This document shows positions 33,326 through 40,752 of a stretch of 40,752 nt of DNA, piece by piece. The stretch's first letter is position 1. Every line of letters begins with the position of its first letter. The notes under the pieces were generated by a model that had not been told where the DNA came from, searched no databases, and saw only the letters and a list, made by a program, of their open reading frames with translations. The translations under genes and the position numbers were made by a program. The stretch is from Candidatus Sulfopaludibacter sp. SbA3 (GTDB lineage Bacteria > Acidobacteriota > Terriglobia > Bryobacterales > Bryobacteraceae), in assembly GCA_945890485.1 (NCBI GenBank), contig CAMDCN010000029.1, positions 1 through 40,752 of the forward strand, written 5' to 3'.

Positions 33326-35897
33326 CTACCGCCTCGCCCCCGCCAGCCAGTTCTGCACCACCGTCAGCGGCCGGGCAGACCCATCCACTTCCGCCGGGAC
33401 CAGGAACCGCTTCCCGTCCGCCGTCACCGCGAATCGCTCGATGGGCCTCGTAAGTCCCGTCTCAAACAGCGCGGCCGCTTTCCCCGGCTGAAACGAGTGG
33501 CCCATGCTCACCTCCCCCGCCAGCAACGTCCCATCTTCCTCCAGCCAGTAGATCTCCCTACCGTCCCGCCGCCAGTTCGGACGCGTTCCCCCCTCCCGCG
33601 ACACCTGCCACTTCGCACCGGTCGTTGGATACGGCTGCACATAGATCTCATACCGGCCTGACTCGTCAGACCTGTAGGCGATCCATTTGCCATCCGGCGA
33701 AAACACTCCATATCTTTCGTTGAACTCCGTCTTTAGAAACACGGCCGGCTTCCGTTCCCCCGTCATCGGCAGCACCCACAGGTCATACTTCGTCTTCGGA
33801 TCCTGCTCGTAGTAGAGCAGCACGTCCCCTGTGGCCGTCCAGTCAGTGGCAACTGAAAGTTTCCCCTCCTTTAGCAGCCGTTCATCCTGCCCCGCCCCGT
33901 TGGCGCTCTTGAGATAGAGGTTAAAAGGACCCTCCCGACCAGAAGCGAACACGACTCGGCTCCCATCCGGCGCCCACACGGGGCTGAGGTGATTCGACGA
34001 ATGAAACGTGAACCGCGTCGGGATGCCGCGCGCCAAGTCCCTCACTCAGATATCCGCGCCTTGCCCTTGCGCCGCAGCCAGACGGAACGCAACCTACTTC
34101 GCGTCCGGCAACAGGGTCGGCTGCATCAAATCACCCAGGTCGCCGAGCGACTCCAGCCGCTTGCCCGCGCGGTCCATCCATGTCAATCGGGTCTGCCTGC
34201 CCCAGCCCGCCCCATACACCAGCATCCCGTTGCCGGATACGGAAAACACCGCCTGGCCACCGAATTCCACACCCACATTCTCCGCGATTGGGAAGGACTC
34301 GCCAGCCAATGAGCGCTTCCCGGCATCGAACCGCTGCGCCATCAGTGTGGTTCCTCTTACAACCATCAGATAGCCTTCGCCCTCCGGTCCCTCCGCATAG
34401 CCGGAACTCGACCGGTCTCCCGTCAGCTTCGTGCGCTCCTTCGATTCCATCGCCCCGAGGTAGATCCCCGCCGTGTCAGCGGTGCCGAGGACCGTGTAAA
34501 CGTAGTGGCTTCCGCCAGGTAGAAACACCGGCCACCTGTGGTTGAACTCCGTGTAGGCTCCGTTCGGGGCCGAGAGTTGCGCGGGAGTTCCGCCGTGTGC
34601 CGGCACGCGCCACAATCCGGCATTCTGAGTCCCGTACACAATCACGCCGTCCTGATTCCATGTGGCGCCCCATCCGCTGCCTGCGTCGCACAAAGCCTGC
34701 ACCGGACCGCCCGATGCTTCAATTTTTTTAGCTTCCCCTGTGCGAAGAAGCCGATCCACCGGCTATCGGGCGACCAGAATGGAAACTCGGCCTGCTCGGC
34801 CCCGGCCAGCGGCTGAGCCGTAAGGGATTGCAGCGGCCGCACCCAGAGCTGCTGCCTGCCCGCTGAGGCCACCGTGAACGCCAGCAGCTTCCCGTCCGGC
34901 GAGATCGCCGTATCCCGGAAAGTCGCCTTGTCCGGCGGCAGGATCGACGTCGTGAGCACTGGCTGCTCGGGCGGTGTTTGGCGTAAATGGATCAGCGAGA
35001 CTGCTGCCAGGGCGAGCGCCAAAGCGCCTGCGGCCCACGGCCACCAGCCAGACTTCACCGTCGCGATCGCCTGAGCTTGCACGGGCGCATAACTCTCGAT
35101 CGCGATGCGGGCTTCGCCGATGTGTTGGAGCCGGTTTTTGATATTCCGGTCAAGGCATCGGCCGATGAGGTGTCTGGCTTGATGGTCCTCGATCACGGCC
35201 AGATCAATCGGGGCCCGGACGACGTCGGCCAAGGTATGGGTTACCGTCTCGCCGTCGAACAACCGTTTCCCGGTCAGCAGTTCGTACAGCACAACGCCGA
35301 AGGACCAGATGTCGGACCGCCGGTCGACCGGTTTGCCGGCGGCTTGTTCGGGGGACATGTAGCCGACGGTGCCGAGGATCAGGCCGGCTTCGGTAGTGCG
35401 GAGGGTTAAGGTCGGCGAGTCGGCCCCAGACGGCATGGAGCGCTCCGCGACCGCTTTCGCCAGCCCGAAGTCGAGGACCTTGACGATACCTTCCGGGGTG
35501 ACCTTAATATTGCCGGGCTTCAGGTCGCGGTGGATGATGCCTTTTTCGTGCGCCGCCTCCAACGCTTCGGCGATTTGCTTGGCCAAGGCCAGGGCTTTGG
35601 CGATCGGGAGGGGGCCACGCAGGGTGTCGCCCTCTACGAGCTCCATGACGATCGAGTTGGCTTCGAGGCCGCAGATTGCGGCGATGTTGGGGTGGTTCAG
35701 TGAAGCGAGGGTCTGCGCTTCGCGCTGGAAGCGGGCGAGGTAGTCGGCGTCGTTGCTAGTGTTGCCGGGAGGACTTTGATTGCGACTTCGCGCTTGAGTT
35801 TGGGATCACGGGTCCGGTACACCTCGCCCATGCCGCCTTTGCCGAGGAGGGAGACAATTTCGTAAGGCCCGAGTTTGTCGCCGGGGGAGAGGGGCAT
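33326..35897 (-). pseudogene. Decayed Ser/Thr kinase-PD40 (TolB-like propeller) gene (remnant 2)
   Basis: Reading from ATG 35897: the glycine loop [11 protein letters not shown] and VAIKVLPA are followed by a frameshift near 35755. The next frame (35700 to about 34735) holds MELVEGD, HRDLKPGNI, DFGLAKA, MSPEQ, a membrane helix (WPWAAGALALALAAVSLI) and PD40 blades (AISPDGKLLAF, FWSPDSRW). A second frameshift occurs at a run of seven A/T at 34724-34730. The next frame (34759-34094) continues the propeller until TAG at 34091-34093. After 15 codons a TGA stands where related proteins have Trp, and the same frame continues (34045-33326) with more PD40 motifs (WAPDGSRVVFAS, FSPDGKWIAYRS). The gene is nearly full length (about 860 codons) with at least two frameshifts and two nonsense codons, so it is recently dead or error-containing. 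Confidence 0.88.
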
Positions 35898-35926
35898 GTT
35901 CCGATGATTCTACTAAAATGCGCAAT

Positions 35927-36193
35927 TTAGGAAGCGCGTCTTTTCGACATGAGTTCCCGCAAGTAGAGGTTTACGCGGGTTTGATAGCCATCCCCGGATG
36001 CCTTCAGCCAGGCAAGTACGTCCGCATCCAATCGCAGAGTCACGCTCTGCTTCCTTGGACGATAGAACTTGCCGATCACTGCGTCGGATGGTAGCTGACG
36101 AATTTCGGGAATATCGGAGAGATCGATTTCTGCATCCGGTCGCTTGGCAAGTCGATGCAGTTCGCTGCGTTGCTTATCGGTTAGCTGTTTCAT
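35927..36193 (-). CDS. brnA: BrnA-type antitoxin
   Basis: An 88-residue antitoxin. The C-terminal part KQSVTLRLDADVLAWLKASGDGYQTRVNLYLRELM is the characteristic ribbon-helix-helix of BrnA; the N-terminal half (DAEIDLSDIPEI) is the toxin-binding segment. Its start lies within the 3' end of brnT (overlap 36174-36193), the family's usual order of toxin first, antitoxin second. It should neutralise BrnT and, with it, repress the promoter upstream. The frame is intact although the genes on both sides are decayed. Confidence 0.9.
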   Translation of the reverse strand: MKQLTDKQRSELHRLAKRPDAEIDLSDIPEIRQLPSDAVIGKFYRPRKQSVTLRLDADVLAWLKASGDGYQTRVNLYLRELMSKRRAS

Positions 36194-36464
36194 ATAGCTT
36201 CCTTTCGTGACGAGTCGCCTGACGGGCGGAAATGATACGAATGATTTGGTCCGCTTCTACTTCGCAAAAGGTATGGACGACGACAAGCAGGAGCAATCCT
36301 TCGATCGTCCCTATGCCGTGCCAGCGCTCCTCACCGGATTCTATCCGCTCGATGTACGTTACGCAGTGTGGATCCTCGAAGATCCATTGGGCGATCTCGA
36401 AATCGATTCCGTGTTTGTCGATGTTCCGCTGATTCTTCGTTTCGTCCCATTCGAAGAGAACCAC
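36174..36464 (-). CDS. brnT: BrnT-type ribonuclease toxin
   Basis: A 96-residue toxin of the BrnT (RelE-fold) family, a ribosome-independent or ribosome-associated mRNA interferase that halts translation under stress. Recognisable parts are LFEWDETKNQRNIDKHGIDFE at the start, the central EERWHGIGTIEG, and RIISARQATRHERKLYE at the end, matching family landmarks including the late Arg/His/Glu residues. It begins at GTG 36464 without a Shine-Dalgarno sequence, directly at the edge of an inverted repeat (36465-36490) that is a likely autorepression site. It overlaps brnA by 20 bases. Confidence 0.9.
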   Translation of the reverse strand: MVLFEWDETKNQRNIDKHGIDFEIAQWIFEDPHCVTYIERIESGEERWHGIGTIEGLLLLVVVHTFCEVEADQIIRIISARQATRHERKLYETANR

Positions 36465-36490
36465 CTGTATGTACAGATTAGCACATACAG
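36465..36490 (-). promoter_or_regulatory. Probable BrnTA operator (inverted repeat)
   Basis: CTGTATGT (36465-36472) and ACATACAG (36483-36490) form a perfect 8-bp inverted repeat with a 10-base spacer, ending right at the brnT start codon. A smaller palindrome, TGTA-TG-TACA, overlaps the left arm. Ribbon-helix-helix antitoxins bind such repeats, so this is the expected autoregulatory site. Its closeness to the GTG suggests a very short leader. Confidence 0.6.
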
Positions 36491-36497
36491 ACCTGTT

Positions 36498-38525
36498 TCA
36501 ATTTCCCACCGGTGCCTTCCGCCGCAGTTCATCGAAGAAGCTCGAGAGGAACGTCGGATGCGTGGGCAGCTTGTCGTCCCCGGCATCATCCGCGACCATC
36601 GCCGCCAGCCGCTTCGCGTCCGGCGTTATGTCGTATGCGAGAGCGAAGCGACCTTGCCGTGCCGGAATCTCCGTCCAAACCCGTGGCTTCCCGGCTACGA
36701 ACGACTCGCCTTTCCCGATCGAGGGGGCGGCCATCAAGCGCCGATCCGAAGCATTAAACAGCAGTTCCCGGCCGTCGTGGGACCACCGCAGGGAACCGCC
36801 GACTCCCGTAGATACCTGCCATCGGCTACCCGGCTCAGGGAACGGGCGGACGTAGACCTCCGGGGTCCCCGACTCATCCGACTGATACGCCAGCCAGTGC
36901 CCGTCCGGCGAAAACGCCGGGAGGCTTTCGCTGATAGGCGTCCCCAGGAACGGCTCCGGTTTCCCGAGCCGGCGTCCTGGACCAACCGGCCCTGCATCGG
37001 CCTCCACCGGTACTTTGAATAGGTCTCGAGGCCTGCCGTTCTTCCCGGTCGTAGAAATCGCCAGGAGCTTCCCGTCGGGAGAAAACGAAGCCGGATTCGC
37101 TGTTGCCTTACCCTCCGTCAGGCGCTTCACCTCGCCCGATCCGTCCGAGCGGATCGCGCACAGCCCGGGAGCAGCCGAATTGTCGGACCGGAACACGATG
37201 CTCTTCCCGTCCGGAGTCCAGAGGGGCAGGCGATTCACCCCCGGCAGGAAGCTGAGCCGCGACGGCGCGTCCCGGTCCAAATCCTTCACCCAGATGTCTC
37301 GTCCATTGTCCTTGACCATCGAAAACGCAAGTCGCTTCCCGTCGGGTGAGAAGCGTGGACCGTAGTACGGGCCAAGCGGCGCGTGCAGCACCTGTGCCGC
37401 AACCCTTTTCCTATCGACTCAGCATATCGGCCAATCCGTCCGGGATGCCTTTCCAACGAGGTAGACCAGCGCTCCGTTCTGTGCGAATGCAAAGTCTCCA
37501 CCTCCTGCTCTTGTGCTGCTGACATCCTCCAGAATTGGTGCCGGGGCACCAGCCAAGTCTAGCTTACCGGGCTGGAAGGGTACGGCGAAAGCCGTGGACT
37601 GGCCTAGGTAAATCAGGTGTCCGATGCCGCTCGCACTATTGGTATCGGCCAGGTAGCGGGCGAAGAAGCCGCCCCGTTGCAGCTTTTTCGCTCACCGGTC
37701 TGCCGCAAGATGAGTTCGATGGTCGCGTCGTCGTGACGAACAGCCCTCCCGGCGGAAGCAGTGAAAAAGGACCATCTGGCCGCCTGGGAGCACCTGCGGC
37801 CGGCCTTGAGTCCCTTCGCCGGCGACCAATTTCGTCACCGGCACGGGCGTCCCGCCGGCGGCGGGGACCCGCGAGAGAACGGTGAATGAGTTCAGAGACG
37901 CGATGATGTTGCCGTCGTCGCCCCAACTTCCGCCGCCGCCCGAAGGTACGTCGCCTCGCGGGATGGCAGCACAGCCCTCCACGGCAATCTTCTTCAGCTT
38001 GCCATCGGCGAAGAAGCCGATCCCATCGCCTGCCGAAGAGAAGAATGGCCCATGGGCATTCTCGGTCCCGGCGATCGGCACAAACTGGCGCGGATGCAGC
38101 AGCCGAGTGTGGAGCCGAAGGTTGCCGTCAGCACCGAGCAGCGTGAGCGCCACACGGGTACCGTCCGGGGAGAGCGCGCGAGCAAATCGGTGCCGTCAGA
38201 GAAACCCACCTGGGGCCTTGCGAGCGGCTTGCCGGAATCGATGTCCAGGGAGAGCCGTAGCAGAGGGCGGAACTGGGCGTGGCGGGTGGCATCGTACCAG
38301 ACGATGCCAGCAGCGACAACGAAAGCGAGTGTTGCCACTACAGCCGCCTACGGCGACCATCCAACCTTCGCTGGCGCGATGGCAATAGCCTCTTCCGGCG
38401 GTGCGCTGAGATCGAGCACCACCTCGCGCATCGTTTGACAGCGAAATTCGGAGGCCTTCGCCAAGCAGCGCCGCACCCGCCTCTCCAACCAAAGCGGCGT
38501 AAGCGGCGGCACTGCCATCGGCGCT
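36498..38525 (-). pseudogene. Decayed kinase-PD40 gene (remnant 3), kinase domain largely lost
   Basis: The upstream end shows only the last part of a kinase domain (RRCLAKASEFRCQTMREVV near 38470-38400). Then comes an in-frame TAG just before a membrane helix (VVATLAFVVAAGIVWY, about 38340-38290), a frameshift near 38190 (TDLLA | RALSPDGTRVALT), a propeller segment (about 38170-37750), at least one more break near 37730, and a final intact propeller stretch (37391-36498). That stretch carries FSPDGKRLAFS, WTPDGKSIVFRS and FSPDGHWLAYQS. It belongs to the same kinase-PD40 family as remnant 2. The part above 38525 is too degraded to read. It is not functional as a kinase; an isolated propeller from 37391 is open but has no signal or ribosome site. 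Confidence 0.82.
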
Positions 38526-38734
38526 GGTTCTCACGCCATTCGTCAATTGACGAATCGCCAACAATCCGCCGTGAACTCCAAGCCACGTCGGCGTGATGGG
38601 CGTAGCCATTGTCTGGATCGCCGGCGATCCGCTCAGCGGCAGCAGACCGGCCAATCGAACGTCAGGCACTCTTCCTCAAAGTGGCCTCTGCTGCCCATTC
38701 CAGCGCTCCGGTCCGAACACCCAAATACTGAGGC

Positions 38735-40054
38735 CTATCTTTCAAAACCACGTCTGTACGGCGCATCCGGTGGCCGCGACCCGGTGCTAAACTGCGGCCC
38801 CCGTGTCGAGCGGTAACTCATGCTCAGCACCGCCGTCTCCACGCGGCGTCCCACCGCAGAATAACGGCCATTCTCCCAGTTGGATTCCATGTAGTGGTTC
38901 GTAATCCCAGTCGACAGCAGCAGCCGTTCCGCGGGAAACGGTTCCTTCCTGGTCACCATCATTTCGGTAATCCAGTGGGGTTGGGCATTCGAGGCGTGAT
39001 ACTGAGCATACGCGCCGGGCCAGCCCAGCATCGAGATGATCGTCGGCTCCTTCTGCCCCTCGATTTCCCCCGCATAGGTCCAGCCGACATCGCGGCCCGA
39101 AATCACCGCCGCTTTCGTCCCATCGTTGTACTCGACGATGCAAGCATTGGCCTGAGCGTTCTCCTGAAAGATTCCCCGCTTCACGTTGAAGTTTGCCGCT
39201 ACCGAATCGAGGAGCCTGCCGGCCCACGGACTCCGTTCGACCCACTTGCCTGTTTCCGGCCCTCGGATGGACTGCACCGACTTGACGCCTGTCTCACCGC
39301 CCTTGCGGCGTTCCACGAACGCCTGAAGCACATCGATGCAATGGAAGATAGCTCCCTCATCGGAGGCGCCTCCCAGCACAATCGAGTTCTTGATTGGCGT
39401 ATCGATCGCAATCTCGATCTCGGGCTTGCGGAAGTAAACCGGTATGGAGGAGCCGCCGGTCAAGGGAAAGTTCAACTCCCGGGATTTGTCAAACATCCAC
39501 TTGGCGTCGTCCCAATTGTAGGAGAGGTGCTTATCGTTAAACACCGGCACCGAGCGCTTACTCTGCTCGAAAACCCGGATTACCTGCTGGTAAATCCACC
39601 AACGAGGCAACAACCAGTGGCCCTTGAGATCGGTTGGATAATTCCCGTGCTCGCCGACGATGACCACCCCGTCCACCGCAAGTTCCTTTCCACCCAGCGT
39701 CACCGCCTCGCCCACTGTCTTATAAATCGGAATGCTTTTCGCTTGACACACCTTCTGACCCAGTCCGCTGGTGTCGAACTGGTGAATGTAAACGGATACA
39801 ATCTCCACCCTGGATGGAGTGTGGGCGCCCTGCCACCAATAGCCGTCCATTAGCTTGCAGAGGATCCAGTCCGCATGGGATCCCGGAGCCCCCCAAAAGC
39901 TGACGCAACAGGCGACCCGAGGCCGCGTTGGTGGAGTCTGCAGCGCCGCACCCGCGGCGCTGCCGGTCAAGCCCGTCAAAGCGGCCAGACCGGTTGCTCC
40001 CAGCATGTCCCGCCGAGTGAGGACTGGGCTCTTCAAAGGGTGATTTTCAGTCAT
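38735..40054 (-). CDS. Tat-exported protein of unknown function
   Basis: A 439-residue protein from the ATG at 40054, with AAAGGAG about seven bases upstream; the longer frame to 40300 is not coding. Residues 12-38 contain TRRDMLGATGLAALTGLTG, a twin-arginine signal. The mature part begins with PRVACCVSFWG and contains DGVVIVGEHGNYP, FNDKHLSYNW, GGSSIPVYFRKP and VLGGASDEGAIFHCIDVLQAFVERRKGGE. This resembles large sets of planctomycete and acidobacterial Tat-exported hypothetical proteins, but I cannot name a reaction. Use of Tat implies folding, often with a cofactor, before export. The C terminus runs normally to a stop at 38735. Confidence 0.75.
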   Translation of the reverse strand: MTENHPLKSPVLTRRDMLGATGLAALTGLTGSAAGAALQTPPTRPRVACCVSFWGAPGSHADWILCKLMDGYWWQGAHTPSRVEIVSVYIHQFDTSGLGQKVCQAKSIPIYKTVGEAVTLGGKELAVDGVVIVGEHGNYPTDLKGHWLLPRWWIYQQVIRVFEQSKRSVPVFNDKHLSYNWDDAKWMFDKSRELNFPLTGGSSIPVYFRKPEIEIAIDTPIKNSIVLGGASDEGAIFHCIDVLQAFVERRKGGETGVKSVQSIRGPETGKWVERSPWAGRLLDSVAANFNVKRGIFQENAQANACIVEYNDGTKAAVISGRDVGWTYAGEIEGQKEPTIISMLGWPGAYAQYHASNAQPHWITEMMVTRKEPFPAERLLLSTGITNHYMESNWENGRYSAVGRRVETAVLSMSYRSTRGPQFSTGSRPPDAPYRRGFER

Positions 40055-40489
40055 GCGAAGGCTCCTTTTGTTGCGGTTCGGACAGACGTTAAAGGCTAAA
40101 TGATACCGCCCGGCAACAGTTGTCGCGAAATCGGATTCCCCGTCGTCGACGCGTCTGCGACGAGTCCCTCCCCGCCCGAAACACCCGCCCCCGCCCGCCC
40201 ACTCGGGGCATCGAGCCCATCGCGGACGCATAACCAATCTGCTTTCAACGACTTGCCTTCTGCTTTCTCCAAACCCACCCACCCCGCCAAACCCGGTCAC
40301 GGCCCATGAAAATAAAGCTAATCCCCTATCCCATCAATCACTTCCAGCCAATCCCCCCACCCCGCCGATCCGTTTTCGCCCCCTCGTCTGCTACGTTCAA
40401 ATCAAAGTGAGTTTGGCGCTCTCTCGAACGCCCCGTCTTCCCGGCGGGGCGTTCGCCTTTTTGCGCCCTCATTTTTGCTGAGGAGAACC
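40055..40489. other. Divergent intergenic region
   Basis: About 435 bases between the Tat-protein gene and the plus-strand gene at the right edge. The first 40 bases hold the ribosome site and presumably the promoter of the Tat-protein gene. 40130-40300 is C-rich with no convincing gene. 40395-40425 could be a promoter/leader for the rightward gene, followed by the hairpin at 40425-40462, listed separately. Confidence 0.4.
40425..40462 (+). terminator. Intrinsic terminator or attenuator before the right-edge gene
   Basis: CGAACGCCCC (40425-40434) pairs perfectly with GGGGCGTTCG (40446-40455), followed by CCTTTTT. It is a canonical Rho-independent terminator on the plus strand, but no plus-strand gene ends upstream; the nearest genes point the other way. 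It stands 28 bases before the ATG at 40490. It therefore looks more like a leader attenuator, or the end of a short untranslated RNA, than a gene terminator. Confidence 0.75.
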
Positions 40490-40752
40490 ATGCCCAACCA
40501 ACTGACCCCCGAAGAGAAAAAGGCCAAGCGCGCCGCCACCAATCGCGCCAACGCCCAGAAAAGCACCGGTCCGCGCACCCCCGAAGGCAAAGCCCGCGCC
40601 CGTCACAACTCCATCAAACACGGCCGCCGCGCCCAACTCACCGACTACTCCGGCGCCGTCAATACCGTTCTCCTCCCCGGCGAACCCATGGCCGAATACG
40701 TCCGCTCCGTCGAAGCCCTCGCCGCCAAACTCGCCCCGCGCGACGAAGTCGA
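40490..40752 (+). CDS. Acidobacterial conserved hypothetical protein, cut by window end
   Basis: The ATG at 40490 follows a good GAGGAG site. At least 87 residues are visible: a basic N terminus with KKAKRAATNRANAQKSTGPR and TPEGKARARHNSIKHGRRA, the hallmark of a multi-copy family common in Solibacteraceae-type genomes and of unknown function, then an acidic helical part (EYVRSVEALAAKLAPRDEV) that would continue. The basic segment suggests nucleic-acid contact. The C terminus lies outside the window. It is preceded by the hairpin at 40425-40462. Confidence 0.75.
   Translation, partial: MPNQLTPEEKKAKRAATNRANAQKSTGPRTPEGKARARHNSIKHGRRAQLTDYSGAVNTVLLPGEPMAEYVRSVEALAAKLAPRDEV

Noticed and set aside
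36498-37391. A functional stand-alone PD40 propeller protein
   Set aside because: The frame is open, but it lacks a signal peptide and ribosome site and aligns as the last part of a broken kinase-PD40 gene.
1-40752. CRISPR arrays or rRNA genes
   Set aside because: No regularly spaced direct repeats with unique spacers and no rRNA-like sequence were found on reading through the window.

Overview
The window looks like chromosomal DNA of an Acidobacteriota member, probably the Bryobacterales/Solibacteraceae branch. The reasons are very GC-rich genes with almost exclusively C-ending codons, many Ser/Thr kinases (including kinase-PD40 fusions), ECF sigma/kinase-TPR pairs, DUF2339 and InlB-like repeat proteins, and at the right edge a member of the 'NRANAQKSTGPRTPEGKA' family. 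This placement is inferred from gene content; no rRNA or marker gene is present.

Positions 1-11,060 appear to be the end of an integrative element (genomic island) in tRNA-Val(CAC). The tyrosine recombinase (9711-10955) and a small excisionase-type HTH protein (9352-9633) lie next to the 3' end of the tRNA (11057-11133, minus strand). Codon use to the left is mixed, unlike the C-ended style to the right. The cargo, from left to right, is an IS3-like transposase start that cuts off a SIR2-domain gene; a module of two related HTH proteins around an unknown gene with an internal duplication; and a four-gene operon. That operon (4035-9299) encodes an ECF-like sigma factor, a zinc-finger transmembrane anti-sigma factor, a PDZ-S41 peptidase-like protein and a TPR-CHAT (caspase-like) protein with a signal sequence. 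I consider it one of two strong candidates for an undescribed system: a sigma factor released by proteolysis, analogous in parts to the TPR-CHAT/sigma pairing of type III-E CRISPR loci, but with no CRISPR visible.

The middle (11,188-27,276) has host-like codon use. It holds a DUF2339 membrane protein; an ECF sigma factor with a small membrane protein; a signalling cluster (CHASE3 hybrid histidine kinase, lone receiver, lone HisKA domain, divergent sigma-54 activator); and a TIGR02999-type ECF sigma factor followed by a kinase-TPR protein. Between these lies the second candidate system (18,469-23,947): a secreted purple-acid-type phosphatase, an Omp85-like barrel, a secreted protein with kinase-fold signature residues (Lys, DD...NN, DFG), and an ADP/ATP-exchanger-family transporter. 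Together they suggest phosphorylation outside the cytoplasm supplied with nucleotide by the transporter. This is inference.

The right part (27,276-40,752) is largely minus strand. It has a large exported PI-PLC-like protein interrupted near its C terminus by an in-frame TAG, a small membrane protein and an AraC regulator, then three decayed Ser/Thr kinase or kinase-PD40 genes in the same orientation around an intact BrnT/BrnA toxin-antitoxin pair, and a Tat-exported protein of unknown function. A plus-strand gene preceded by a terminator-like hairpin runs off the right edge.
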